DNA of 64,000 nt from Ignavibacteriaceae bacterium (GCA_008933765.1 WBUK01000001.1:1-64000), one strand, 5' to 3'; positions 47,146 through 55,682 are shown, counted from the first letter of the stretch. Notes: generated by a model not told the origin, from the sequence alone. Made by a program: numbers and translations.

Positions 47146-47856
47146 ATGAAAAATTTAGTTTTTACGCTGTTTTTGGCACTTTTCCCGCTTGGAGTTTTTT
47201 CACAAAGTCTGGATGAAGTGTTGGCTAAACACTTTGAGGCAATAAATCAGGAAAAAATTACCACCCAAAACTCCCTGACGATCAAAGGAAAATTATATCA
47301 GGCAGGGCAACAATTCCCTTTTAAAATGTGCCAGGAGCGACCCCTGAAATTTCGTCTCGATATCATTTTTCAGGGTCTATCAATTATTCAGGCTTTCGAC
47401 GGCAAACAGGGCTGGTCTGTTAACCCCCTTGCCGGAGATGATACCCCACAACCTGCTTCCGAAGATCAGGTAGCGAGTCTGAAAGTGCAGGCTGATATCG
47501 ACGGTGCCCTATGGAACTGGAAAGAAAAAGGATATTCTGCTGAACTTTTACCTAACGAGAAAATTGAAGATATTGACTGTTATACAGTTTTTTTGAAAAG
47601 TGAAGAAGGCAACGAGTTTAAAATATATATCGATACCGAATCTTTCTTAACGATTATGCAAACTTCAACTGGTTCAACACCTCAGGGACCAATGACTATT
47701 AATCTATACCCTTCAGATTTTCGCGCGGTTGATGGCATGAAATACGCCTTCTCGATTGATGCTAAAGTTGACGGAAATGTAATCTATTCTATGAAATATG
47801 ATTCAATTGAGTTTAATACTAAGTTTGATGACGACTATTTCGAGATGCCTGAATAG
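47146..47856 (+). CDS. LolA-like outer-membrane lipoprotein-sorting protein
   Basis: 236 residues from ATG 47146, with signal peptide MKNLVFTLFLALFPLGVFSQ; GGAG lies five bases plus before this ATG, so upstream in-frame ATGs at 47098 and 47125 are rejected. The mature part starts LDEVLAKHFEAIN and includes FRLDIIFQGLSIIQAFDGKQGW and YIDTESFLTIMQ, patterns of the DUF4292/LolA-type half barrel that binds lipid tails. It is likely periplasmic. Whether it is a true LolA is uncertain; C-terminal YDSIEFNTKFDDDYFEMP is common in this Bacteroidota-type group. Confidence 0.7.
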   Translation: MKNLVFTLFLALFPLGVFSQSLDEVLAKHFEAINQEKITTQNSLTIKGKLYQAGQQFPFKMCQERPLKFRLDIIFQGLSIIQAFDGKQGWSVNPLAGDDTPQPASEDQVASLKVQADIDGALWNWKEKGYSAELLPNEKIEDIDCYTVFLKSEEGNEFKIYIDTESFLTIMQTSTGSTPQGPMTINLYPSDFRAVDGMKYAFSIDAKVDGNVIYSMKYDSIEFNTKFDDDYFEMPE

Positions 47857-47918
47857 TCAATGCCCGGGCGGTTAACCGCTCTGTAACTGACTGAAAATCT
47901 CAGCTAAAAGTTTAACGA

Positions 47919-49289
47919 TTAAAAGAAAGCCCGTTCACGGAAAGCAACACCAATTTCAACTTCTGCAATCCGGCGGGCTTTTTCCGTATCTATCTCAGGT
48001 AATGAAACTACCGACAGCACAACATTCGGTACAAATTCTTTTGCTTTTTTTGTAAAATCAAGCATTTCATAATACATATTTTCATCAACTCCCATCAGAT
48101 TTGCATAAGTTTTTGAATCAACAGCGTTCAGGCTGACCGAAAGTGAATCGATCACTCCTGCCATCTCTGGTGTAATATCTTTGTGGTTAATCACATTACC
48201 GTGCCCGTTGGTGTTCATTCTGGTTTTTCCGCCAAGTTCTTTCACCCGCCGGGCGATTTGTTTCACCACCTCCCAACGGATTGTTGGCTCGCCGTAACCG
48301 CAAAAAACAATCTCCGAATAACGGGTTGGGTCACCGATTTGTTGCAAATATTGAAGTGCCGTCGGCTCTTCCCTTTTTTCCATTCCTAAGTTGTAACCCG
48401 CTATAAAAGGTGCATCTTGTCTGCTGCAAAATATACAATCTGCGTTGCAACGGTTTGTAACATTAACATACAAAGCCGAACCAATCGGGTAAACAATCGA
48501 AACAGGGGGTATCTCGCCGACACCATAAAACAACCGTGCGTTAAGTTTTGTTATTCTGGCTATATCTCCGGGAGTTAAATTGTGCTGTCTTGCCAACTCT
48601 CCCGCAATATATTGCACATTTGCGGGTTCATTCCTTTTACCACGGTTGGGTACGGGGGTCATGTAGGGCGAATCTGTTTCCAGTAACAGATGCTCAGGGT
48701 GAATTGCAGCTGCAATTCTTCGCAACTCATCCGCTTTTTTGAATGTCAGGTTGCCCGTGAAAGAAATCATGTGCCCCATCCTTACATATTCAAGCGCATG
48801 CTCGAGCGAGGCATTAAAACAATGAAAATGTGCTCTTAAACCTTGCGGTGTGTATTCCCTGATTACATCCATCATATCGTCATCCGAGTCCCGATTATGC
48901 ACAATAACCGGCAGCTTAAGTTCTATTGCCAACTCCAACTGCTCACGGAATGCTTCTATTTGCTTCTCTTTTGGTGAATAATCGTAATAGTAATCCAAAC
49001 CTATTTCCCCTATTGCCACTATTTTTTTATTCTTCAGAGCGATCTTTTCAAGAACAGATCGCCACTTTTTTTCCCACTCTTTACTGTCTAAAGGGTGAAC
49101 ACCAACAGCTCCGTAAATTATATCATACTTTTTGGTCAGTTCAACAACTTTTTTTGCGCTTTCAAGGTCGGTAGCCGGAACAATTATAGACTCAACTCCC
49201 GCTGCTACCGCTCTTTCTATAACTTCATCAATTTCTTCGGCATAGTCAGGGTAAAATAAATGTGCGTGTGTATCCGTTAAATTTTCCAT
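47919..49289 (-). CDS. TatD-family DNase fused to a radical SAM protein
   Basis: 456 residues from ATG 49289 (a TTG seven codons earlier is less likely). The N-terminal half (1-255) is TatD: DTHAHL metal ligands, GEIGLDYYYD, VIVHNRDSDDD, HFHCFN and LLLETDSPYM. The C-terminal half is radical SAM: NRCNADCIFC gives the CxxxCxxC iron-sulfur site, then FCGYGEPTIRW and RMNTNG. TatD-linked radical SAM proteins are known as neighbours of TatD; here the two are one polypeptide with no frame break. TatD acts as a metal-dependent 3'-5' nuclease or D-aminoacyl-tRNA deacylase; the radical SAM substrate is unknown. Confidence 0.93.
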   Translation of the reverse strand: MENLTDTHAHLFYPDYAEEIDEVIERAVAAGVESIIVPATDLESAKKVVELTKKYDIIYGAVGVHPLDSKEWEKKWRSVLEKIALKNKKIVAIGEIGLDYYYDYSPKEKQIEAFREQLELAIELKLPVIVHNRDSDDDMMDVIREYTPQGLRAHFHCFNASLEHALEYVRMGHMISFTGNLTFKKADELRRIAAAIHPEHLLLETDSPYMTPVPNRGKRNEPANVQYIAGELARQHNLTPGDIARITKLNARLFYGVGEIPPVSIVYPIGSALYVNVTNRCNADCIFCSRQDAPFIAGYNLGMEKREEPTALQYLQQIGDPTRYSEIVFCGYGEPTIRWEVVKQIARRVKELGGKTRMNTNGHGNVINHKDITPEMAGVIDSLSVSLNAVDSKTYANLMGVDENMYYEMLDFTKKAKEFVPNVVLSVVSLPEIDTEKARRIAEVEIGVAFRERAFF

Positions 49290-49350
49290 TTTTTTCTTCA
49301 CAATTTTCAATTTTTACACTTCAAACTTAACAAATACACCGGTTTTCACT

Positions 49351-49446
49351 CTTACAATCACTTACAATCACTTACAGCCACTTACAATCACTTACAGCCA
49401 CTTACAATCACTTACAGCCACTTACAATCACTTACAGCCACTTACA
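49351..49446. repeat. 10-base tandem repeat, nine and a half units
   Basis: Nine 10-base units of CTTACAATCA or CTTACAGCCA run head to tail, and after the first unit they alternate strictly, giving a 20-base higher-order period. A tenth, partial unit (CTTACA) ends the array. It lies about 60 bases upstream of the TatD-radical SAM start. There are no spacers between units, so it is not a CRISPR array. Confidence 0.97.
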
Positions 49447-49535
49447 GGTCTATCGGGCAGCAACATCGCAGCGAGTTTGGCTTGCACCGGGCTTCGCCCA
49501 CACTTCAATCAACAGGCGTATCGGGCAATGTTATT
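49445..49535. repeat. Direct repeat pair, 16 bases, period 68
   Basis: ACAGGTCTATCGGGCA at 49445-49460 recurs as ACAGGCGTATCGGGCA at 49513-49528, 14 of 16 matches. It lies in the spacer between the tandem repeat and the end of the polymerase gene. Confidence 0.6.
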
Positions 49536-49571
49536 GAAAAACTGAGGACTTAAGGATACATCCTTACACCG

Positions 49572-51395
49572 TCAACCGGCATAAGCAGTAACAAGTTTTT
49601 CCGTGTCCAAACTCAAAACAGAGAAAGCCTCTTCTTCGGACACCTTTTCATTCTCGCCGTTATAGTTGTTTTCCGGCAGTGCAAGGTTTCTCGGCTGTTC
49701 ATGCGCAAAAGCACCGGGAAGCACATCAAGCTTGCTGACAATAAGGTTGTTGCCGTTGAGCGCATCAATCCTCCCCTCGATCAAAAAAGGACCGTACGAG
49801 AGCGTCTTCTCGGCAAATTTCTCGTAAGTTTCGGGGAACAACACCGCTTCAAATGTATCCGTAAGGTCTTCCAACGAAAGAAATTTCATTATTTTTCCGT
49901 TTTTCGTTTTTATTCTCTTCGCCGCCATGAACCACCCGATCAACTTCACGGTTTTTCCCTGCAGTTTTGGTATATCTACCGCCCTGCTCACAGTCGGGTC
50001 GTTTATCCACCCCTCATAAAAATTAAGGGGGTGGCGCGTCACCATATAGTCAAACGCTTCCAGCTCCGCCAAGCATTTTTCTTCAACGGAATAATCCTGC
50101 CCCGTTAGCACTTTCCCCTCCAGTTCAATTTCCTCGTCGGCAAAAAGGCTTTCCTGCAGCACATCAAGTATTCGCCTGTGCTTCACATAAACATCCAACT
50201 GCCTCAGCAGATCGGGCCGCCCAACGCCGAAACAATCCATCGCTCCGCATTTTATCAGTTTAGCCGTATCCTCGAACCCTGTGTGTGTTCTCACCAAAAA
50301 ATCTTTAAGCGAAGTGTAGCCGCCGTTTCTTTTTCGTTCTTCAATCAGAACTTCTGCGGTTGCTTTTTTCAGGCTCCCCACTGCCTGCAGCCCAACTCTT
50401 ACTTCACCGCCACTTCCTGTATATTCATAAAGGCTGTTGTTCACGCACGGCAGAAGTATCTTAAGCCCCATGCGGCGAGCTTCCTGAATGTAAACGGCAG
50501 CCGAATAGTAGCCCCCGCCGTTGCTGAGCACGCTCGAGATGAACTCTGCCGGATAGTGCGTCTTCAGGTAAGCCACCTGGTAAGAAAGCAGAGCAAACGA
50601 AGCGCTGTGTGCCTTGCAGAACGAATAACCCGCAAACGATTTTATCTGACGCCACAACTCGCGCGCTACCAATGGTTTCAAACCTTTGAGCAAGCACGAT
50701 TCGAAAAAGCGCCCTTCGATCCTCTCCATGGCGGTTTTGCTGCGCAGTTTGCCGCTCATCGCACGGCGCAAAAGATCGGCTTCCTCGAGCGAAAGCCCCG
50801 CAATGTGGTGCGCTACCTTAATCACATCTTCCTGATAGATCATCACACCGTAGGTCTCCCCCAGAATTTTTTCCATCTCAGGTATCAGATACTTCCGGCG
50901 TTTTGGGTTGTGGTGCCTTGCAATGAACTCCTGCATCATGCCGCTTTCTGCCACGCCGGGGCGGATGACCGAACTTGCCGCAGTGAGTAACTCAAAAGTA
51001 TCAACATTCAACCGGGTGAGAAGCGAGCGCATCCCCGGCGACTCGATATAAAAGCAGCCGATTGTCTTCCCCCTCTTAATTGTGTCAACGGTTTTGGGGT
51101 CTGCAAAGAGAAAATCGTAGTCGAAAATGTCGAACTCAACCCCCGCACCCCTCCTCGGTATCGGGCGGTGCAACGAAAGTACTCTTCCGCCGATCTGCCC
51201 CGGCAAACGGTAGTTTGACATGTCAAATACGGGCTGATCCTTCCCGTTTTCAAAATCTTCTGCGGGCTGCTCTTTTATTGTTGCGAAATCTTTCGCGGGT
51301 GACGATTTTGTTGCTTTTGGGTTCCATTTTGTTTTCTGCAGCACTATTTCAGGGCTGAGCGCTGCCTGACTTTTCGCTTCTTCAGGGCTATACAT
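49572..51395 (-). CDS. dnaE2: DnaE2-like DNA polymerase, C-terminal subunit (fingers, thumb-distal and OB domains)
   Basis: 607 residues from ATG 51395, placed by GGGGAAGG six bases upstream and the eight-base overlap with the previous gene's stop (ATGTATAG). After a Lys/Pro-rich extension of about 75 residues it joins the DnaE path at ADPKTVDTIKRGKTIG, then FYIESPGMRSLL, VMIYQEDVIKVA, AGLSLEEADLLRRAMSGK and FCKAHSASFALLSYQVAYLK, which are the fingers segments. A helix-hairpin-helix region and an OB fold (VKLIGWFMAAKRIKTKNGK) follow. None of the catalytic Asp residues is here; they are in the upstream gene, so the two products must work together. Confidence 0.9.
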   Translation of the reverse strand: MYSPEEAKSQAALSPEIVLQKTKWNPKATKSSPAKDFATIKEQPAEDFENGKDQPVFDMSNYRLPGQIGGRVLSLHRPIPRRGAGVEFDIFDYDFLFADPKTVDTIKRGKTIGCFYIESPGMRSLLTRLNVDTFELLTAASSVIRPGVAESGMMQEFIARHHNPKRRKYLIPEMEKILGETYGVMIYQEDVIKVAHHIAGLSLEEADLLRRAMSGKLRSKTAMERIEGRFFESCLLKGLKPLVARELWRQIKSFAGYSFCKAHSASFALLSYQVAYLKTHYPAEFISSVLSNGGGYYSAAVYIQEARRMGLKILLPCVNNSLYEYTGSGGEVRVGLQAVGSLKKATAEVLIEERKRNGGYTSLKDFLVRTHTGFEDTAKLIKCGAMDCFGVGRPDLLRQLDVYVKHRRILDVLQESLFADEEIELEGKVLTGQDYSVEEKCLAELEAFDYMVTRHPLNFYEGWINDPTVSRAVDIPKLQGKTVKLIGWFMAAKRIKTKNGKIMKFLSLEDLTDTFEAVLFPETYEKFAEKTLSYGPFLIEGRIDALNGNNLIVSKLDVLPGAFAHEQPRNLALPENNYNGENEKVSEEEAFSVLSLDTEKLVTAYAG

Positions 51396-53121
51396 TTGCA
51401 ACCTTCCCCATTGTTTCGCGCAGAACTCCGAGCGAGCGTTGCGAAAGAAGATCAATTTTTATCAGCCCCAAATCTTCAATCGGATACATATCGGGCTGCG
51501 TGATAATTATCCCAAGCCCTTTGTTGCTCGCAAACTCCAAAGCCACATAGTCAGTTATCGGCTCGGGCGTAATCACTATCCCACCCGGGTGAATGCTCAG
51601 GTGCCTCGGAAAAGAAGCCAAACGAACTGCAGCCGAAACAATGCTTTTCCACGGTTCCACTTCAAATTTTAACGAGCGTGCCTCGGGGAACATAGCTGAA
51701 AGATTGGGAAGGTTACGGGCATCCGTCCATGGTATAAATTTGCTGTACTGCGAAATTTCGCTCTCGGGCACCCCGAACACTTTTGCGGTCTCCCGAAACG
51801 CTGACCTTGCCCTGAAAGTAACCATTGTGGAAATCATCGCCACTTTGTCGTATCCGTATTTCTCAAAAACATACCTGACTATCTCGTCCCTTTCACGCCA
51901 CGAGAAATCAAGATCAACATCCGGCGGGCTTTTCCGCCCCCGGTTCAAAAATCGTTCAAAGTAGAGGTCATATTTAATCGGATCAACTTCCGTGAACCCT
52001 AAACAGTAAGAAACTAAGCTGTTAGCGGCTGAGCCCCGCCCCAATAGCATCATACCGCGCTGTTTCGCTTCGCGAACTATATCACGCACAACCAAAAAGT
52101 AATCGGAAAACCCAAGCTCGTTGATAACTTCAAGCTCGTATCGCAACCGGTTTATCGCCTTTTCCGTGATTGCATGATACCTCATCTCAAGCCCCTTAAA
52201 GGCAAGTTTCCAAAGGTACGAAAAAGATGGTTCACCTCCGGGAGTGGGAAAGACGGGGAACTTGGTTTTCCCCATTTCGGGGTCAACATTGCAGTTGTCG
52301 ATCACAAAATTGAGGTTTTCCACCGCACCGGGCACCCTCTTCCACTCCCGCAACATTTCACCATACTCCCTGAAATAAAAAGCCTTCGGTTCGGTTTCAT
52401 CCTCCCGCAGGGTTCCGAGCGTCTTGCGCAATCTGATGGCAGTTACAATTTTGTGGAGAAGGTAGTCTTCTTCGTTCAGGAAAAAGACAGGTGAAGTGGG
52501 CAGATATTTATACCGGTTCTCGAGACAAAAATTGTAAACTTCTCTCGCCGTTTTTTTAGTTGCGGAAGTGATGGGCAGCTCACCGAAAACATTCCCTCTG
52601 TTGCCCGCCGCCTTCAAAAGCCTGATAGAAGGGGAAATAACAAACAACCCGCGAAGTTCACCCCGTAAAACCTCCTCAAGCGAGAAGTTCTCTTTAAGCT
52701 TCCTCGCAGTTATTATCCTGCAAAGGTTCGAGTACCCCTCACGCGTGCCTGCCAGAAGAAGGATGTATTCTCTTTCATACACTCCCCTGCCACCCGGTTG
52801 ATACTCTCCTCCGTTTCCCGGTTGATACTCTTCTTTCCTCTTTTTCTCGCTTTCAAACTTGTCGATATATGCCTCCCAATCGACACTTCCGGCACCTGAA
52901 TTTCTGTCTGCAAAACTGCTTTCGGGTTCGTCTATGTATGCCCCCAGGAGGGGTTTAATCCCCGCTTCCGTTGCTTTTTTGTAGAATTGTATCAGCCCGT
53001 ACATACCATTCCTGTCGGTCAGCGCCAAAGCTTTCATCCCAAAGCTCTTAGCCCGCGCAATAAGATCATCCGTCGATACTGCTCCCTGTAAAAGAGAGTA
53101 GTTACTGTGTACATGCAACAT
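51388..53121 (-). CDS. dnaE2: DnaE2-like DNA polymerase, N-terminal subunit (PHP and palm)
   Basis: 577 residues. The start MLHVHSNYSLLQGAVS and ALALTDRNGMYG form the PHP domain; TDRN rather than TDHG is the form seen in DnaE2/ImuC. The palm has PDVDLDFSWRERDEI (two catalytic Asp) and IKIDLLSQRSLG (third catalytic Asp). The protein stops at GKVANV, exactly where DnaE passes from palm to fingers; the rest is encoded by the overlapping downstream gene. A LexA-box palindrome and a TTGACA promoter lie 27-72 bases upstream. The pair totals about 1184 residues, normal for DnaE. Confidence 0.92.
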   Translation of the reverse strand: MLHVHSNYSLLQGAVSTDDLIARAKSFGMKALALTDRNGMYGLIQFYKKATEAGIKPLLGAYIDEPESSFADRNSGAGSVDWEAYIDKFESEKKRKEEYQPGNGGEYQPGGRGVYEREYILLLAGTREGYSNLCRIITARKLKENFSLEEVLRGELRGLFVISPSIRLLKAAGNRGNVFGELPITSATKKTAREVYNFCLENRYKYLPTSPVFFLNEEDYLLHKIVTAIRLRKTLGTLREDETEPKAFYFREYGEMLREWKRVPGAVENLNFVIDNCNVDPEMGKTKFPVFPTPGGEPSFSYLWKLAFKGLEMRYHAITEKAINRLRYELEVINELGFSDYFLVVRDIVREAKQRGMMLLGRGSAANSLVSYCLGFTEVDPIKYDLYFERFLNRGRKSPPDVDLDFSWRERDEIVRYVFEKYGYDKVAMISTMVTFRARSAFRETAKVFGVPESEISQYSKFIPWTDARNLPNLSAMFPEARSLKFEVEPWKSIVSAAVRLASFPRHLSIHPGGIVITPEPITDYVALEFASNKGLGIIITQPDMYPIEDLGLIKIDLLSQRSLGVLRETMGKVANV

Positions 53122-53147
53122 TTCTGTGAATCAATTTTTACAAAATA

Positions 53148-53163
53148 CCATACATTTGTATGG
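53148..53163 (-). promoter_or_regulatory. Predicted LexA operator of the split polymerase
   Basis: CCATACATTTGTATGG, a palindrome with seven-base arms (CCATACA / TGTATGG), lies 27 bases before the polymerase start and one base downstream of the -10 hexamer. The same 16 bases occur in front of lexA at 56346. Confidence 0.8.
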
Positions 53164-53164
53164 T

Positions 53165-53193
53165 AAAATGCAAAATTTTTCAGAGAATGTCAA
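53165..53193 (-). promoter_or_regulatory. Promoter of the split polymerase operon
   Basis: On the minus strand TTGACA (53188-53193) is followed after 17 bases by CATTTT (53165-53170). The -35 and spacing match those of the lexA promoter. The operator palindrome follows the -10 directly, so LexA binding would block initiation. Confidence 0.65.
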
Positions 53194-53310
53194 GGAAAAT
53201 TTTTAGGAGCGGATGGTGAGCGGTATTTTATTTCTGTTTTATATTTCAAAGAAAATATCGCAGAATATTTTTGAGCGCGGGATAGCTAAGTGGTTCATCA
53301 CTAAAACTTA

Positions 53311-54462
53311 TCAGGGAGGGGTTCGGACTCCAAGCTCAATTGCAGAAAAACCGAACTTATCCCTGATTTTATTCACGGCAAACATCATCTTTTCCCGTTT
53401 TTCCTCTTTCGTCTCAAATAGTGAATCCTGGCTGTGGAACTCAACAAGGCTGCTCATCCCGATACCTATAAGCCTAACCCCCACTCTGCGGGTGTAGCCT
53501 TTCCTAAGAAGATTAAGTGCGGTTTCATACACAAAACGGTCATCCACGGTAGGGGGCACACGACAAGCCCGTGTAATAGTGGAAAAATCCGAATATCTCA
53601 ATTTTATATGAATGTTACCCGCCATTTTGTTTTCATCCCGTAGCTGTTGGCAGATTTTACCGACTAAATTAAAAAGGTACGATTCAATCTCCGGAAGAGA
53701 TGAAATATCCCGGTTAAAGGTTCGCTCGCACGAAATCCCCTTCCTTTCCCAATTCTGCACAAGTGTTTCACTCCCTTTTCCGTTGGCTCTCTCCCACAAA
53801 TCAAGCCCCCCTTTACCAAAAACGGAAGCAAAATACTCGGCGGGTAAGCGGGCAATATCACCGATTGTTGCTATCCCTCTTGAACGAAGCGCTCCGGCGA
53901 AAACTTTCCCCACACCCGGCATCGTTTCTACCGGAAGTGGTGCCAGAAAATCTTTTTCGCTGCCGGGTGGAATATATGTGATGCCCTTCGGTTTGTTAAA
54001 ATCTGAGCAAATTTTCGCTATGGTTTTATTGCTTCCTATCCCAATTGAAGCGGGCAGTTTTAACTCATCCCGGATTTCATCCAAAATCCGCTCGGCAAGA
54101 AGCATGAAGTTGCCGTAAATCCTTTCCGTTCCCGTAAAATCCATGTAAAACTCGTCAACGGAAGCCTGCTCCAGTAATGGGGGGTATTTTTCAAGTATTT
54201 TTTTTACTAAATGAGAATATCGGCTGTATTCTGAAAAACTGCAGTTTACAAATATCGCCTGCGGGCAGAGTTTATAGGCGCGGGTTGATGGCATACCCGA
54301 GCGCACACCAAATTTTCTGGTCTCGTATGAACATGAAGATACCACACCTCTGCTACCCGGCTTTCCGCCCACTATTACGGGTTTGCCGTTCAATGAGGGA
54401 TCAAGTATCCGTTCTACCGATACAAAAAATGTATCCAAATCAAGATGAAATATTACCGGCAT
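53311..54462 (-). CDS. dinB: DNA polymerase IV (DinB, Y family)
   Basis: 383 residues from ATG 54462 (a GTG two codons earlier is possible). Catalytic carboxylates are present in FHLDLDTFFVSVE and SVDEFYMDF, so it is an active Y-family polymerase and not an inactive ImuB. GIGSNKTIAKICSDFNKP and the helix-hairpin-helix region MPGVGKVFAGALRSRGI follow, then the little-finger domain. It copies damaged DNA with low fidelity. It lies 32 bases after the DUF72 gene, downstream of lexA and upstream of the split polymerase, all on one strand, as in SOS mutagenesis cassettes. Confidence 0.95.
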   Translation of the reverse strand: MPVIFHLDLDTFFVSVERILDPSLNGKPVIVGGKPGSRGVVSSCSYETRKFGVRSGMPSTRAYKLCPQAIFVNCSFSEYSRYSHLVKKILEKYPPLLEQASVDEFYMDFTGTERIYGNFMLLAERILDEIRDELKLPASIGIGSNKTIAKICSDFNKPKGITYIPPGSEKDFLAPLPVETMPGVGKVFAGALRSRGIATIGDIARLPAEYFASVFGKGGLDLWERANGKGSETLVQNWERKGISCERTFNRDISSLPEIESYLFNLVGKICQQLRDENKMAGNIHIKLRYSDFSTITRACRVPPTVDDRFVYETALNLLRKGYTRRVGVRLIGIGMSSLVEFHSQDSLFETKEEKREKMMFAVNKIRDKFGFSAIELGVRTPP

Positions 54463-54494
54463 AGCCACTCTGAATGCAAAACCTATTTTAAGCC

Positions 54495-55400
54495 TTAAAA
54501 CAATTCCTGTTCTAAAAAATTTGAATACGATTTCAAAGGCTGAAAATATTTTCCCATTTGTGCGGGTATATCAATCAGCTGCCTGTTTTCCAAAAAATGT
54601 ATCAACTCCAGAGCATTTGCAGGTGCATTTCCCCCGGGGTGATTGTTAAAAATCACAAATACCTCTTTAAGGTGTTCGGTTGCACTTTTTATTATTTGTG
54701 CAATTTCCGTCAATTCACCCGAGGAATAAAGATACCTGTAGCGTTCGTTTTGCTCCTGATAGCTTTGCTGTTTCCCGTAATTTCTTATCGAGTTAAGCCA
54801 TCCCTCATCGTTTCTGCCATGCAGACGAATATATGCCCTTTCGTTTACAATATTCAATCTGAAGGGAATTGTTTCCCCAATTTGTGGCTGATCAATCGTT
54901 GCCGGCACTAATCCCCACTCTTTGCAGAAATCATACGCTTCAGCGCTGCTCCACGATTTATGACGAACTTCAAGAAATTTTCTGTAACCGCAAAATTCAT
55001 CGCTAAGATTTAAAAGATACCCCGCACTAACGGGTGAAAAAGAGAAAGAGTAAGGAAACTGAATCAACAATCCACCAAAACGCTCACCTCGCTGAAGCAC
55101 ATTGAGAAGACTTCTTACTGAGTCAATATTCTCTTTCAAATACTCCCGTTTGTGTGTGAAATCCTGGTGAAGTTTTATCGTAAAATGGAAATCTTCCCGC
55201 CCCTCCGTTTTCTTGAGCCACTCCAATGCCGTTCCGGGGTGGTGGTATTGATAGTAGGTTGAATTGACCTCAACACAGTTGAAATACTTCGAATAAAACG
55301 ACAGTTTATCGAACCCCGCCCCCTGCTTCTGCGGATAAAACATCGGCGACCAATCTGTGTAAGACCACCCCGCCGTACCGATAAAATACTTCGTGCTCAT
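54495..55400 (-). CDS. DUF72 family protein (YecE-like TIM barrel)
   Basis: 301 residues from ATG 55400, where the family's opening FIGTAGWSYTDWSPMFYP begins at residue 6. Other family marks are FNCVEVNSTYY, FHFTIKLHQDFTH, FLEVRHKSW and YIRLHGRNDEGW. The biochemical role of DUF72 is not established. A longer frame opening at 55493 is rejected because its extra residues are a shadow of the repeat-bearing leader frame and lack family similarity. The gene's start overlaps the stop of a 42-codon leader frame (ATGA). It lies between lexA and dinB in a likely SOS operon. Confidence 0.9.
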   Translation of the reverse strand: MSTKYFIGTAGWSYTDWSPMFYPQKQGAGFDKLSFYSKYFNCVEVNSTYYQYHHPGTALEWLKKTEGREDFHFTIKLHQDFTHKREYLKENIDSVRSLLNVLQRGERFGGLLIQFPYSFSFSPVSAGYLLNLSDEFCGYRKFLEVRHKSWSSAEAYDFCKEWGLVPATIDQPQIGETIPFRLNIVNERAYIRLHGRNDEGWLNSIRNYGKQQSYQEQNERYRYLYSSGELTEIAQIIKSATEHLKEVFVIFNNHPGGNAPANALELIHFLENRQLIDIPAQMGKYFQPLKSYSNFLEQELF

Positions 55401-55525
55401 CTTTTCTCTTCCTTTTCCAATTTTGCATTCGCTTGCAATAAAATGTTTAGAAACAGATTTTTCGTACTTATCCAATACTTCGTGTTCATCCAATATTTCG
55501 TGCTCATTATATATTTCGTTCTCAT
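55397..55525 (-). CDS. 42-codon leader ORF of hexapeptide repeats before the DUF72 gene
   Basis: Begins at ATG 55525 with GTGAAAAG just upstream and ends with TGA overlapping the DUF72 start by four bases. It reads MRTKYI MSTKYW MNTKYW ISTKNL, then FLNILLQANAKLEKEEKR. Each hexapeptide resembles MSTKYF, the first six residues of the DUF72 protein. It probably arose by serial duplication of that gene's start. It may be translated and could regulate the downstream gene by coupling; no homologous peptide is known to me. Confidence 0.45.
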   Translation of the reverse strand: MRTKYIMSTKYWMNTKYWISTKNLFLNILLQANAKLEKEEKR

Positions 55526-55606
55526 CTTTTCACTCTCTCACCGGAAACTATTTCCCGACAATTCTGTGGGTATGCTCTATTAAATACACCATTCTCATCT
55601 TTTCAC
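55454..55606 (-). repeat. Tandem 18-base copies of the DUF72 start, plus a copied ribosome site
   Basis: Four 18-base units (55508-55525, 55490-55507, 55472-55489, 55454-55471) resemble the first 18 bases of the DUF72 gene, ATGAGCACGAAGTATTTT. Separately, GTGAAAAGATGAGAA is present identically at 55519-55533 and 55592-55606, 73 bases apart, each with its own ATG; the real gene start has a similar AAAAGATGAG. Confidence 0.85.
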
Positions 55607-55682
55607 CCTTTTACTTAAAGCTGCGTGCCAATCCAACAAAAAACTTTAACAAAAATACCTCATTTCCAAAGCCGCACTAACC

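Noticed and set aside
49351-49446. Tandem repeat as a CRISPR array
   Set aside because: Units are 10 bases long and contiguous, with no unique spacers and no cas genes nearby.
50178-50990. 270-codon plus-strand frame
   Set aside because: Antisense shadow of the polymerase C-terminal gene, with Cys/His-rich random composition.
51388-51455. Programmed frameshift joining the two polymerase genes
   Set aside because: Continuation would need a +1 shift; no slippery run or rare-codon stop context is seen, and the downstream gene has its own Shine-Dalgarno and ATG.
54495-55493. Longer DUF72 protein starting at 55493
   Set aside because: The extra 31 residues are a shifted reading of the repeat leader and precede the family's true N-terminus (FIGTAGWS), while ATG 55400 has a purine-rich ribosome site.
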